A stretch of 64,000 bases of DNA from Schistosoma haematobium (GCF_000699445.3 NC_067196.1:75709864-75773863); one strand, 5' to 3'. Positions 11,012 to 24,379 are shown, numbered from the stretch's first letter. A program made the numbers and translations. Notes: a model not told the origin generated them from the letters alone.

Positions 11012-11550
11012 TTCGTGACCAGAGTACAGCAGCATCTCTCCAGAATTTATCCTTTTATGTCCAGTTTGGTTCCAACGGATTTCATTTATTCTGAGCAGCG
11101 CCAAATTGTATCGCCTGGTTTATGTAACTATTTGATTGATCCTCTCGGTCTTACACATTGTCCGGATATTCCATATATCTACATTAATTGTTGATCTGGT
11201 TGTTAGAAGGGGCATCGATCTTATGACTTCCGAAGAATCTCGACTTTCATCATGAGGCTTCATAATTCTTTCTTGAACTCCTTGGACAGAATATAAATGG
11301 TTTAAATTGTTTATTCCGGTTAGCGTTTTTTAGCAATGTTGTTTTCTACGACTGGAAATGCTGAACAAAAACAAAAATGAGGAAGACGAAGGAATACATT
11401 GCATCGGGAATTGGAAGCAGACATCAAAAGAATGAATAGCAGCTGCAAACAATTGGAAAGGATTATCAAGGACAGAGTTCGATAAAGAATGATGGTGGGT
11501 GGCCCATACTCCTCCACGAGAGATAACTGGAGTAAGTAAGTATGTAAGTT
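11012..11550 (+). mobile_element. RTE copy with inverted 5' part (twin-primed)
   Basis: Bases 11,012-11,352 are the 5'-UTR and endonuclease start in minus orientation (CGTGACCAGAGTACAGCAGC, then GTTGTTAGAAGGGGCATCG, ending at TTTTCTACG). From about 11,353 the sequence becomes plus-strand RTE C-terminal coding sequence. It ends at 11,550 with a TAAGTAAGTATGTAAG tail. The middle of the element is absent. All reading frames are broken. Confidence 0.8.
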
Positions 11551-13719
11551 ATATATTATTTCTGGAAATATAAGGGTAACTAACTACAGTTTCAACAATA
11601 AATTTAAAAGCCGATTATTGGTTTATGCTATGGTCAATTTCTGGTTTTAGAAGAATGTTTACTACCTTAACCTGAGGAAATACTAGACTTAAGATTGTTT
11701 TAAAACCAATTATGTGCTTGTTCCATATTCTTAATATAAATATATAAATTACTTTTCAGCAGATATGTATAACAAGTTCATGTTAGCCATAACATTCATC
11801 AATATGTTACACAAATCATTGATCCGTAATAACTTTCCCTATCAAACAAAGAATTTTACAAACTCTATCCTGTTTAAAGTTCTCTCATAAAACCAAATTA
11901 TGTTGATTCTTCATTATATTATTATACAACTAATTTTAGTGGTAAATAATAATTGGTTTGTTTAATCTGATCTTTAAGCTTGGGGTTATTTAATTTTCTA
12001 TACTGGATGAATCTTCCCCAATACCTTTCGGTTTATCTCTCTTTTCTTTATTTTTTCTTTTTTTTTGAACATAAATTTATGTTTATCTTTTCATTTTATT
12101 TAGGCGGAATTACAATGCTTTCCCAGTATAATTCACTTATGAAATTAACCATATACATTGATTGATATACGACAGAAAATATCTTATGATCTTTAAACAC
12201 CAGTAAATCATTCCAAAAATCAATGTTTTTATTGTTATATACACTAAACCTTGGGAACTATTCTTTACATCCAGTCAAGTAATTCAGTATGCAAAAACTT
12301 CTAATTGCGATATCCGTAACTCTTTGTTACTAGTGAAACAAACCTATTCTAAATCATCCCTCTATATGAATTACTTTACCTGTAAAGTTTCCAGACTCTG
12401 AAATAATCTATCACAATCTATCTGTACAATAAAATCACTCCTATTCTTTGTTCTCTGCATTGATGCATATTGATCCTCTAAAAATACATTAAATGTTCTA
12501 GCACCTGTAAGTGTATCTTCTTTCACAAGTGTGATTATAGGAACTTTAAATGCTTAACCATTCTTGTTACTGAATTCAGTAAGTATGCCACCTACTCGCT
12601 GTTACTTTACGTTAACACCGTCCCTGGCAACCCTAACTAATTTAAATAATATCTATCACAAACAGTATATCACTGAGTCACATAACACATGCATTCTGGT
12701 AGACCAAATTGACATATTTTCGTAATTGTTACTTTGTTGTTTCGTGCTCTCCATTTTCATTTTTCTTTCTCTAGTTGTAGTTAATTATCATTAATTCGTT
12801 CTGGTACAAGAAATAATCTTAAATACACTTTTCATAAATCAACAGTCTTTCCACCTAAGAAAGATTAAAAGTTCCCGGCCGATGCATTGGATAATACATG
12901 TCATAAATGTACTACCTAAACAATTATTGCATTAGTGAACTTAAAACAATCTTCTATCAAATGTTTGTCCTCTACATCTAATGTTACCATTTATATCAAA
13001 TTGATCATGCCTGTAAACTGGCAATTATTATTTTCAGAATATATATATATTCAATGTTTATTATTGAATGGTGTTCAACAGAATGTTTAGGTGTTGAACA
13101 AACATTTTACTTTCAATGTTTGAACATTTTTTATATTAACAAAGTTTATTATACTTGGAACTGTCCTATTTACCTGTCAGTTAGTTTCTAAAATTAGCTC
13201 TAAATATCCGGAAATTACGCATATAAACAAATAAAATATACAAAGTACTTTTGAAGAAATCTAATAGCTGAAATCATTGTTGCATGGAACTAATATTTTA
13301 GTGTTGAAAAGCAGATAGACAATATTATTAGTGGTTAATTGATAAGAAGTTAATGATCCAAGTTTACGAACTTAAATAAAAAGGAGATGAATAAAGGATT
13401 ATTCGTCAGGAATAAGATGTATAACCTCTATCCTTTGCTCTCCAAAATTTTATTCGATTATAAATTAAAATGATACATATCAAACTTTTCTTGTAATTCC
13501 TCATTACTAAATACTAAATATTTGTCTAAATGATGAATATGCTTTTCAAGGAATTGATGAAACTGGCAGTTTTAAGAATTAACAAATATGCTGGACAAAA
13601 GTTTGACAGTCAAAACAATTTATGAGGATGATTATTTTTCTGAATTTGCTTCGTTTTTTTCCATAAAAATTAGTAAACAGAGTTGCCTTAAGAATGAAAC
13701 TATTAAATTACTATTTAAC
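11551..13719. other. AT-rich DNA, no gene recognised
   Basis: Nothing supportable was found. The open frame at 11,980-12,165 is low-complexity (poly-Phe). Confidence 0.5.
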
Positions 13720-14028
13720 TTTAATATTTAAGATCATGAGACAATTGAAGCTAGACCATTATGGAAAACCTGGAAGCACTGGACGGCCGTTTCGTCTTAC
13801 TGTAGGACTCCTCAGCAATAATCATCCACGATCTCGCCTCGCGAGATTCGAAATCAGGACCTATCAGTCTCGTACGCGTGCGCTTAACTTCTGGACCAAT
13901 GAGCCGGCATCCAACGAAACGGCTGTCCAGTGCTTTCAGATTTTCCATGGTGATCCAGCCTCAGTTGACTCATGATCTTAACTATTAAAATTATTATAGT
14001 ATCCACAAAACCCCTTCTGATACTAGTT
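13720..14028. mobile_element. Family B1 fold-back element
   Basis: The left arm (about 13,722-13,907) is minus-sense: 3' segment, ribozyme and tRNA-like head. It joins directly to a plus-sense ribozyme-to-3'-end arm (about 13,914-14,025) starting at CGAAACGGCTGTCC. The left-arm ribozyme keeps CUGAGGA, GAAA and GUC but has lost the 5' strand of stem I. The right arm lacks the CUGANGA side. No clear TSD is visible. Confidence 0.8.
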
Positions 14029-14372
14029 AACGTTCAAAGATTTGTGGATTTCTCTGAAAGTATAATTTTTTCTCACTAATTAAAATAATCTTTTAAAATT
14101 CACGATTATATCAGAAAGTTTAATCTAGGAATAGAATAACATTTTCATCAGTTTTGTATCAGTTTTGCAGCTCTTTAGCATTATATACTTATGTATGCAG
14201 TTAGAGGTCAAACTCATGGCCTTCGAATAAAAATACCACCATATAATTGTTTGACTAGAGTTAAAACCTTATGGTTTATATTTCTAGCTTGATTCAATTA
14301 GAGATCTGGATGACTAATTATTATATACTGAAGAATCAAATCTATTGCTTGAGAAACTTTGCTTATCAAACT

Positions 14373-14374
<2 letters not shown>

Positions 14375-14412
<38 letters not shown>
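14375..14412. repeat. (AT)n microsatellite
   Basis: About 19 AT units, uninterrupted. Confidence 0.95.
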
Positions 14413-14417
<5 letters not shown>

Positions 14418-14727
14418 TTAGGAATCACTAGTGTTGTAATTACTCTCACGACTTCAGAATAAATTATATTGACATGCTAAACTCCTGTTGTAGAAGCTAT
14501 AATGTCCAGGAGCCCAGAATAGGTTCATTCACTGTACTTTGGGTCCTAGTTCTGGTGTGTGTTGTGTGTTTTGGTGTTTTTTTTACCAAGATTCACTTTT
14601 ATGGGATGGGATAGCCAACACTGTTATAATAAGCACGTGATTTGCTCAAAAAATCTTTTATCGTTTCATTTTTCAACTATTTTGTACATGTATTTCAGTA
14701 TTTCAGACCTCTATTTTATATCAGTGA

Positions 14728-14922
14728 ACTTACTCCTGTTACCTCTTATGCAGTAGAATAGGCAACTCACCAGCATTTTCCATCTAACTCTATCCTCGAC
14801 AATCGTTTTCATTAGTTTTCAGTTCCTACTCATCCTCCTGATATCTGCTTCCAATTCTCAGCACAGTGTGTTCTTTGGTTTTTCTCTTTTCTGTTTCTAT
14901 TCTGCATTCCAAGTTACTTCAA
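14728..14922 (-). mobile_element. RTE 3'-end fragment (~190 bp)
   Basis: It matches the 3' terminus of the RTE elements (minus-sense C-terminal coding region and tail, from ACTCCTGTTACCTC to GCATTCCAAGTT). It is heavily diverged and 5'-truncated. Confidence 0.75.
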
Positions 14923-15243
14923 TTATACCATCAAAGTCAAATATCATGAAAAATTGTTGGAAATTTATTACTCAAGGGATTCAATTTTTAAAAAAGTGTA
15001 ATAAAACAATGAATTTATTTTCTAAAAGTATCCTTCAACTCTAAACACCAACGAATTATTCGGAGGGAAGAGATTTTCTGAATTTTTCAGACAAAAAAAG
15101 GAGCATACACAACTTGTCAATATTGAAATTTCGCTCTATTACACGATGTGAATATTTTTTTTCCGCATCATTAATTTAACATACATTTTGAAAGAAAATC
15201 AATTGATACCTATGAATTATAACGCCTGTCATTCTCTTCCATT

Positions 15244-15378
15244 TTTGTGGTCAACCTGTCAAAACAACCACTAACAAACATAGAAGAACACCTACTTCGA
15301 AAAGTATTAAACTACAACACAAGCGACGTCTCAAACCTGAAATTCTTCCCAACGCCTGTCATTGAAATATTAAACTGA
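15244..15378 (+). pseudogene. Penelope-like element ORF fragment (N-terminal region)
   Basis: A plus-strand reading gives NLSKQPLTNIEEHLLRKVLN and then YNTSDVSNLKFFPTPVIEIL before TGA. This resembles the 'NLS..LT..E...L..GL.F' segment near the start of Penelope-like proteins, upstream of the RT. It is too short for a firm family assignment. No RT or GIY-YIG motif lies next to it. Confidence 0.5.
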
Positions 15379-15734
15379 TCATTAGCAATAGGTGTAAGTA
15401 GTTCAAATTCAGATAATCATTTTAGGAAGTCACGTAATATTATTAAATAAATAAAATACAGGAAAATACTGTTTTCGTATTAACTAGTGAAAGATGAATG
15501 TATAAATATTAAACTGTTGTAATGTTTGTTGCTAATATACTTGAAAAAAAATTAGATGAAACACACAAAAAAAATCAGTCAAGTAGCTGTAAAACCTTGC
15601 GAATTTTCATGCAGAAATATAACTAAACCTGTTCTTCATAAATGTATAATGAATCTTTTCTAGACATCAGATATACATTGAGAGGTTATTAAAGTTAACT
15701 TGATCACATATCAGTGTTCGAAAACCACATTATT

Positions 15735-16050
15735 CATCACAGATTGATCATGATTAAGCGACCATAGAGAACTAAGAAGCACTGGACAGTAGTTTTATTC
15801 GATCACGAGACTCCTAAGCAGTGTGAATCCGCAACTGCATAAAAGGTCGAATCCAAGCCCAATCTCTAGACCACCGAGCCAATATCCAATAGTGTATATC
15901 ATTAACTTTAATCAATTCATAATATCATGGAACCATTTGTCGATATACCTGTTGCTTTACTGCCTCACACTCAAAGGGGTTGAAGTTTGCTTATCATGGC
16001 TTCGTACCAGAATGTATTATGGAAGTTTCATGAAACGTAATTAGTACCTC
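15735..16050 (-). mobile_element. Degenerate family B hammerhead element
   Basis: The order matches family B read on the minus strand: upstream region (to about 16,040), tRNA-like head (GGTCTAGAGATTGGG, about 15,860-15,890), ribozyme remnant (15,783-15,830) and 3' segment. The ribozyme core is unrecognisable at GAAA and stem II. An old copy. Confidence 0.6.
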
Positions 16051-16383
16051 TGAAGTAACAGAGTAAGAAAACATCAAGCGTGCGCAGAAATATTTAGAAA
16101 ATATCTGCTATCAATTAACAGTTTGTTCACTAAAGGCTTTACCTTACAAGAGTTCAATATAATCTCAATTGAATGTTAACTACATATTACAGTATAGTAA
16201 TGTATAACTAATTCATGTCACGTTGAAACGGCCAACTGAAATATGATTAAGATTTCAAATACTGCCTACTGTTCAAAAGTGAACAAATAAACAGTAAATA
16301 AAAATAATAAATTTAATATAGTTAAGACATATGAATTGTATATAGGGACCATTATATTTTGGATATCGTAGCCTAAGCACAAG

Positions 16384-16659
16384 TGTAGTGTATGCTACTG
16401 ATGTCTATAGATATAAGTAGTATGTATCATCAATGGAAAGTGAAATGCTTAGAGGCAGAATGTTAAGAAGATCGAAGAAAAAAGAACGAGAACAGAGAAT
16501 AATTGGTGTGAAAATGAAGGAACAATGAAATCTGAGACGGCTGATTGAAATTTTGCAATTGAAGTATTTATTGTATGGTTCCCGGATTTTAGTAAGAAAT
16601 TCTGTTATTTTGTATTTACATACATTTAATTGTCCCCACCATTGTTTTCGTTCACTATA
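16384..16659 (+). mobile_element. Solo LTR-like repeat, family E (copy 1)
   Basis: It begins TGTAGTGTATGCTAC, ends TTCACTATA and is flanked by CAAG (16,380-16,383 and 16,660-16,663). Other copies at 32.9, 39.1 and 55.6 kb have the same TG...CA ends, 268-313 bp lengths and their own 4-bp duplications. That is the signature of a solo LTR of a Gypsy- or BEL-type retrotransposon. No internal gag-pol sequence is present. A MITE with 4-bp TSD is an alternative. Confidence 0.75.
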
Positions 16660-16663
16660 CAAG

Positions 16664-19600
16664 TATTAACAAAGTATTACTCCATAGAATATGACCAGTT
16701 AACGGTTTTACTAAAAATAAATTGCAATAATTTCATCCATCAATTTTACTTTTAACAGTAGATGGTTCTCAAATCACTTTGATATCACTATTCATTATTA
16801 ACAGCAAAAGGATAAGCTATTTGTTAGTATCTTAGTATGAAATCTTAAAATACTACTCTTAAATGCTACTAATTGAAATAATATAACAAGCAGTTAGTAG
16901 TATTATCAACGTTGACAGAATTAAAGTTAATAACTTGAACGATTTATACAGTTTAGTTCAAATGAATGAATACTTTCATCGTAGATTACAATTTAACGGA
17001 ATCCAAATAATTCGTGAAGACTATAAAATATCTTTATTAAAGCGATTATTAAAATCTCATAATTAAACTAAAGATAATATCATCAAAGAAATAAAAATTC
17101 TCATATAATTCAATAGATCCTATCAACGTTCACTGAATTTTGTTTAGATATTGTTTAAAAGTGTATCGATTGATCATTGAAACTTAAAAAATGCACTTTT
17201 TAAATTGTTAACTCGTGTGTATATATGAACTCCAGGATTATTTATTCCATTCGTATATTCATTTATCAAGCATATATGTACATACATTAACATCGGAAAG
17301 ATCACATAAATAGCTTCTCAATATACTTCTGTAAAAATACACTATAGCTTGTATTACAACGCTTTGATGAGAATAAATTATTCGATTTTACAAATATTTG
17401 TACTCAATTTCCTTTTTTTTTATATTTAATTTATAGCAGCTCACGTGGAATTGAGTTTGTTCACATTTAATTTGGTTAAGCTCTTTTGTTAACTTATTTA
17501 ACGGATAGAGTCATTCAAACAATAACAACTTATCTATATTATTGTACCTTTATTATTGTTACACTTGTATGAATATGTATGCTTGAGCATTGCTTACTGC
17601 CTACGCATATATTCATTCTGATAGCTTTACTGTTAGTTGTTTAATTGACTCTATGATTCACTCATTTCCCTATGTATATATATGTACATTTTAATCCTGT
17701 TCATCTACTCGCTCATTCGCCTGGCTGCTAGCTTTTCGTCACTACTATTTCATGCTTCTTTATAGTACTTGTAATTTTGGTTATCTATGCGTGGTGCAAT
17801 AATAAACTTAATCAACACTTCGTATTCGCTTTCCGATTAATACACCGTTTGGAGAGTCATCTAGTGACGGTTATCAGGACGAACTGTGTACAAAGTTTAA
17901 GGATTATATTGAATACCGACTAGCACAAATTTTACTAACGAATAATAACAAATGCAATAAGCTTTTTTCAGATATAACCTATGTCATTATGATTTTACAA
18001 TGAAGATGGTTCAATGACTGAAATTTTCTTTTTGATGATATCATTTACTTGAACTATAAAATCGTAATCACAATGAATATAGTAAATATAGTAAACAGTC
18101 TAATGGAAAATAGGAGGGTTGTGTCGTTCAACAAAGAGACCAACAATTATTTAATATTGGATAGAAGTTATGTAATAAGAAATCGTAAATCTTAGGAAAA
18201 AAATATTAAAGATAATTGTTCACTTATTGATTAGAATAAGTATAAATAACAAGAGAATAGTTGACAATTATAATCCCTAATAATCGAAAAGATGATAAAT
18301 TAAGATACTGAACACGTCAATTTTATACACAAATGTCAAGTTGAATTGATGAACTGTTACTTTTACGATGTTTAAATGGACTAGATAAATCAGACGTTAC
18401 TGATTTGTTTTTTTCCCATTAATGAAAGCATTTATTTACTTAACTTATCATAAAGTTAGTTCATTTCCATAATCGTTATTCTCAGTTTGTATTTGATAAC
18501 CGTTGTTTATTTACATGTGATTTAAAACAAGTGTATTTTATTTACTAATTTTGGTTCAAGTCAGTTTCCCTTCTAATTCACTTTCTCTGTTTACCGTGAA
18601 TTATTTTTATCGGGTTGCATTTATGATGTATTATTGTTTGTGTAAACATCATTTCCTGACCTTATAATTGACTTGAGAAAAAGATATATCCGCAAGTTTT
18701 TTTAAATAACTTTACAGGACAGAGATTTAACTATCTAGTGAGAAATATGGCTAGATTTGATAAATGTTAAAGTTTCTACGAAGCATTTCACATAAATGTG
18801 TATTTAGAAATTGTGTATAATTTATCAAGACCTGACTTATTTGGTTAGTCGGTAATATTGATCTGAAACTCATGAATAAACAGATGGAGCTATGTTGATT
18901 TTTGAAATCGTAAAGAAATTCTAAACTTCACATTTACCGTGTAAACCAATGAGATGAAGATGATAAGACAATATGTTATCTAACAAATGTCTTCGTCTTT
19001 CTGTCGTCTGTGGTTGGGGAAAAATGGTTTAAGGCAACATAACTGAAGATACTGAATAAAAAATAATTATATAAATAAATTAAATAAGGCTCTACTTATC
19101 ACAATTGATGTGCTTAGAAGAAGTATGAGGGTTGAGATTGAATCGCTCCATCACTTATATATATATATGTTCTCTATGAACAACAGTTTTTAGTTTTAAG
19201 AGAATTAACAACACAGTTAGATGCAGCAAAGTCTGTATAACAATTTGAAATTTTTCGAAAAATGTTGGTGTTGGTTTTCACTTCTAACTAGGATAAAAAT
19301 ACAATGGACATTGATGTAATGTTACCATAATTTACTTTATTTCAGAATCACTTATGCAACTGATTTTTGTAATGTCTCTGGGTTTTCATAGACTTGTTTA
19401 AATAGACAAAACATTAATTAAAATTCCCCACATATATTGAACATCAGTTTTTAGTGTGACTCATGATTCGGATGCGAAGCAGGAATACTAGAAGTAAATA
19501 AGAGAAATGTAAATAAACTACAGGGATCTGTTGTCCATTTTCAAGTTATTTTAAAAAATTCTAAAGAGGACTAGAACAAAATGAGATGAATCATTAATAC

Positions 19601-19940
19601 TATTTAATGTGGATTTAAATATGGAAATCACTTAAAGTCAGTTAATATGAATCACTATTCTTAGATGTTTATTTTTCTCCCTAATTACTAAAATGTATTC
19701 TTACATAGCTTATTTTACGTTGTTTAATGTTAACTCGGAGACTTGGATATCTTAACTAAGCTTCACAAATAGGAGTACTAATAATCACTTATGAGCCAAC
19801 AATTAATATCACTAAGCAATGATAAAGCATTAATTCCTGGGGAGAATACTTACAGAATGAATCCTTATAGAATGGCTTTCATAAATGGCTTTCATGTATG
19901 ATATATTTCCTTAAATACAATGATTTAACTTTCAATAAAA
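16664..19940. other. Long AT-rich segment, no gene recognised
   Basis: No exon, ORF or repeat boundary could be supported. The stretch 17,450-17,880 is less AT-rich, contains AATAAA near 17,800 and ends CTAGTGACGGTTATCA. It could be a decayed LTR but I could not find its ends. Confidence 0.4.
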
Positions 19941-20032
19941 CATTTTAAAATATCAGATGGGTTTCGTGGATATTATAGTAATTTCAATGGTTAAGATCAC
20001 GAGTCAGTTTAATTCTATATTGTACCAAAATA

Positions 20033-23000
20033 TAATATTGAATAAATTTACTTACTTACGCCTGTTACTACTCGTGAAGGAGCATAAACCGCTCACCAGC
20101 ATTCTCCATTCAACCCCGTCCTGGACAATCCTTTCCAGCTCCTTCCAGTTCTTATTCATTCTTTTAATATCTGCTTCTATTATCCGACGTAATGTGTTCT
20201 TTGGCCTTCCTCTTTTCCGCTTCCCTTCAGGATTCCAAGTTAGGGCTTGTCTCGTGATGCAGTTTGACGATTTGCGTAATGTATGTCCTATCCATTTCCA
20301 TCGTCTTTTCCTAATTTCCTCTTCAGCTGGAAGCTAGTTTGTTCTCTCTCACAGTAGGCTGTTGCTGATGGTATCCGACCAATGTATGTTGAGTATGTTG
20401 CGCAGACAACTATTTATAAATACTTGTATCTTCTTGATGATGATTGTAGACGTTCTCGTAGTTTCATCTCCGTAAAGTAGAACTGACTGTCATGACGTTC
20501 GAATTGAAGATTGTGAATTTGATATTGGTTGGCAGACAGTTGACTTTGAGTTCCATATGTTCTTCAATTGCAAGAATGTGGCCCTTGCTTTTCCAACCCT
20601 CGCCTTTACGTCTGCATCTGAACCTCCATGTCTATCGACGATGCTTCCCAGATATGTGAAGGATTCTACATCTTCCAGAGTTTCGCCATCAAGGGTGATT
20701 GGATTGCTGTTCTCCGCTTTGAATTTGAGGACCTTGGTTTTCCCTTTGTGTATGCTGAGGCCTACTGATGCAGAGACTGCTGCTACATTGGCTGTCTTCA
20801 TCTGAATCTGTTCACGTGTACGTGATAGGAGGGCTAGGTCATCTGCGAAGTCCAGATCGTCTAATTGATTCTGAGCTGTCCATTGTATTCCGTGTTTTCC
20901 TTCAGATGTCGAGGTCCTCATAATCCAGTCGACCACCAGAAGAAAGAGGAAGGGAGAGAGTAAACAGCTTTGTCTGACTCCGGTAGTTACCTGGAATGCA
21001 TTTGTCAGCTGTCCTCCATGCACTACTTTGCACTGTAGTCCGTCGTATGAGTTCCGGATAATATTGACAATCTTCTCAGGAACTCCGTAGTGTCGAAGAA
21101 GTTTCCATAACGTTCTCCTATCTACACTGTCGAATGCCTTTTCATAATCAATGAAGTTGATGTATAGTGAAGAGTTCCACTCAACTGATTGTTCGACAAT
21201 GATCCGTAGTGTTGCAATTTGGTCTGTGCACGATCGATCCTTTCGGAATCCAGCTTGTTGATCTCGAAGTTGGGCATCTACTGCATCCTTCATCCGGTTC
21301 AGCAACACTCTGTTGAAGACTTTCCCTGTTATTGACAGTAGTGTAATGCCTCTGTAGTTTTCACATTTGCTCAGATCTCCTTTCTTTGGAATCTTGATGA
21401 GGTGTCCTTCTTTCCAGTCCATTGGCACTTGTTCCTCCTCCCAAATCTTTTTGAATAGAAGGTAAAGCATGCTTGTGGTTACTTCGACGTCTGATTTCAG
21501 TGCTTTAGCTGGTATGTTGTCGGGTCCTGCTGCTTTCCCGTTCTTGATTTGTCTGACGGCCATTCTAATTTCTTCCGTCGTTGGTGGGTTGACATCTATA
21601 GGAAGATCTGTGTGTGCTGCTTCGATGTTCGGTGGATTCATTGGAGCCGGCCTATTCAGGAGTTCCTCGAAGTATTCTACCCATCTGTTTCGCTGTTGTT
21701 GAATTTCAGTGATTGGCCTGCCTTCTTTGTCCTTGACCGGTCTCTCTGGTTTACTATATTTCCCTGATAGTTTCTTCGTTGTGTCGTAAAGCTGTTCCAT
21801 ATTTCCTTCTCTAGCAGCTTTTTCCGCCGACGTTGCTAGTTCTTCCACGTATTTCTTCTTGTCGGCTCTAGTGCTCTTCTTCACTTGCTTGTTTGCTTCT
21901 ATGTACTCAGCTTGTGCTTGAACTTTCTCTGCTCGTGTTCGGTTGTTGTTAATTGCTGTCTTCTAGTTCTTCCTTTCTTCGATCCTGTCCAGTGTTTCTT
22001 TAGAGATCCATTCCTTATGATAATGCTTCTTGAGACCCAGAACCTCTTGACACGTTGAAGTTAATGCTTCTTTGATACCTTTCCAGTTGTCCTTCATAGT
22101 AGTTTCTTCTTCCTGCAGTAGATCTTGTAAGTCTCGGAACCTGTTGTTGAGTGCTATCTTGAATTCATTGAGTTTGTCAGTATCTCGAAGGAAGGCTGTA
22201 TTGAACCTTTGTAGTTCTGTTTGTCCACTTGTCCAGTCCTTTTTCAGCTTTAGTTTTAAATTAGCCACAACTAGGTGATGATCTGAAGCTATGTCGACTC
22301 CTCTCCTGGTTCTCACATCTTCAATTGTCCTTCGGAACTTTTATTGATGCAAATATAATCTATCTGATTCTCTATGGTGTGGTTCGGTGAGATCCATGTA
22401 GCCTTGTGTATACGTTTTTGTGGAAATATTGTGCCTCCTATGACCAATTTGTTGAATGCACACAGATTTGTAAATCTTCCCCCATTTTTGTTTCTCTCCC
22501 CCAGTCAATCCATGTCGTCCCATGATATATCCATATCCAGTGTTGTCTATTCCAACTTTGGCGTTTAGATCTCCCATCAGAATGGTGAGGTCTTTTCTTC
22601 TCTATGATTGATTGCAGCCTCTCATAGAATTGATCTTGAGTGTCGTCATTGGTATCATTGTTGGGTGCATAACATTGGATAATATTCATTGTGATCCCCT
22701 CCTTCTTTGTTTTGAATGATGCTTTGATGATTCTGGATCCGTGAGATTCCCATCCTACAAGTGCGTTTCGTGCTACTTTGGGCAGTATTAGAGCAACTCC
22801 CTGAGTGTGTGAAGCAATTTCCTCTTCGTGACCGGAGTATAGCAGCATCTCTCCCGTAGCTAGCCTTTTCTGTCCAGCTTGGGTCCAGTGGGTTTCGCTG
22901 ATTCCCAGTACTGCCAAATTGTATCTCCTCATTTCCGTTGCTATTTGACTGGTCTTCCCGGTTTCCCACATTGTTCTAACGTTCCATGTACCTATAAAAA

Positions 23001-23277
23001 TTTTTGCTCTGGTTGTTAGAAGGGGCATCGGCCTCGTGGCTTCCGAAGGAATTCGGCTTTCACCATGAAGCGTCATAATTCTTCTAAATGAAGACCTTCT
23101 AACTCTCAGGGCAGAGTTAAAATGGTTTGAATTATTTTTTCTGGTAAGCGTTTTTTTAGCGAGTTAGTTTTCTACGGGATGGGGACGCTAACCCCATGCA
23201 CAACCCTCATCCTTTACCCGGGCTTGGGTTCGGCAGTAACTCTAGAAGAGCTACAGGCGGAGTTAATATTGAATAAA
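20033..23277 (-). mobile_element. Full-length but defective RTE element with 14-bp TSD
   Basis: Minus-strand element from its 5' end at about 23,263 (AACTCCGCCTGTAGC, with a ~190-bp 5'-UTR) to a short TTAC tail at 20,047. It is flanked by TAATATTGAATAAA (20,033-20,046, 23,264-23,277). It shares several disabling mutations with the copies at 24.5 and 59-61 kb. Its 3' 500 bp instead carry the diagnostic changes of the decayed subfamily seen at 1, 40.7 and 45.3 kb, so it is a mosaic. Confidence 0.92.
20060..23076 (-). pseudogene. RTE endonuclease-RT pseudogene
   Basis: The start is Met at 23,076 (MTLHGESRIP, then the endonuclease start IFIGTWNVRTMW). Lesions in order: a frameshift after LQSIIEK (about 22,600); a shared frameshift near 22,500 (KWGKIYKSV in place of the GERFANL region); a shared frameshift and stop after RLYLHQ (about 22,341); a shared Lys-to-stop TAG after EERKN (about 21,963). 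The RT region at 20,490-21,884 is open and contains DYEKAFDSV and FADDLALLS. Motif B reads QSC rather than QGC. It then frameshifts at about 20,520. Confidence 0.9.
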
Positions 23278-23502
23278 GCCATTAATAATTATAATAGTAA
23301 TAAGCTAGACCACCATGGAAAACCTGGAAGTACTGGACGGTCAGTTCGTCTTATCGTTGGACTCCTCAGCAGTGTGCAGCCACGACCTTGCCTCCTGCGA
23401 GATGGTGGGGGTCATGGATGTACACTGCTGAGGAGTCCCACAATAAGGTTTTCCATGGTGGTCTAGCTTCAACGGACTCATGATCTCAACCATTTTAAAA
23501 TA

Positions 23503-24369
23503 ATTAATTCATTAGATTTTTATAATAAAAATAGTTGACGTCATTTATTCACTCCTTTTCATTCACTTAATTACCAGCTTTATAACAAGATCGACATCGA
23601 ATAAAAGTGTACCAAGAAATAGTTCAGAAATACAAATCAATATTCGGATAAACAAAATTGTCAGTTAGGCAATAACAACAGTTGATTTTTATAATGATAA
23701 TAATAATAATTACTATTACTATTATCATTATTGAACTTTGAATGACAGGATGTTATTCTAATAGAGTTTCTTCTGAAATTTAAGAAGTAATTTATTAAAT
23801 GTATTTGTGTTCACGGTAAGATAAAAAAAATCTGAAAGTGAATGAATAGATTATTTTAATGTAAAACTACATTTATTATGTAACAACTTTATAATGATCA
23901 GTTTAATACACTTATTATAAAGCCGATTAGTCCCTTTACTAAATTTCGATAGTGTAATAAGACAAAGATTATCAGAACTATGTGATATATTAGCGTAATA
24001 CATTTCGAACAATCTGATCATACATTGCTTACTTGTGAAGAACATTTATATTTAAAAATAAAAGGTCAACTAGACTAGAAATGGTGGGTAAGAAGAGATA
24101 AGGATAATAAAGAAGAAAACCCAAAACATACCCATTAAGGAAATTAGGGCCAACGAAAGATGAGAGGTTGGACGAATAGTTTCTGAACACAAAGTTCAGG
24201 TTTCAGTTCGTGAATTGCCAATGCTTCAGCAGTGCATAAAATATTGATTCGACAGACCTTCGATCCAATCCCTTTGACTCTGTAGATTACATTAAAAAAA
24301 GAATCCTTTGGAGTGATGTGTCCACAGTTGATTAAATGCCGAAGACAATTTGAAACCTTATCATTCTGG
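23503..24369. other. Spacer between two RTE copies
   Basis: AT-rich, with a short AAT/ATT run at about 23,695-23,735. The part 24,160-24,369 may be 3'-UTR of the Penelope-like remnant that follows. No gene of its own. Confidence 0.4.
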
Positions 24370-24379
24370 ATAATAAGCT

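Larger units (their letters stand above)
19941..23502. mobile_element. Family B1 fold-back element interrupted by an RTE insertion
   Basis: The element is bounded by CATTTTAAAATA (19,941-19,952 and 23,491-23,502). Pieces 19,953-20,033 and 23,278-23,400 form a minus-sense arm (3' segment, ribozyme, start of head). They are followed by a plus-sense arm (about 23,405-23,490) with CUGAGGAG and stem II but without the GAAA side. The RTE at 20,047-23,263 was inserted later. The left-arm ribozyme lost one A of GAAA. Confidence 0.8.

Noticed and set aside
13751..13948. ORFs within the B1 elements (13.7, 23.2, 36.6, 51.8 kb and others)
   Set aside because: The reading frames are not conserved between copies and the sequence is explained by the non-coding tRNA-ribozyme structure.
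23323..23460. Two active ribozymes in the fold-back at 23.3-23.5 kb
   Set aside because: The left copy has lost one A of GAAA and the right copy lacks the GAAA and stem III side.
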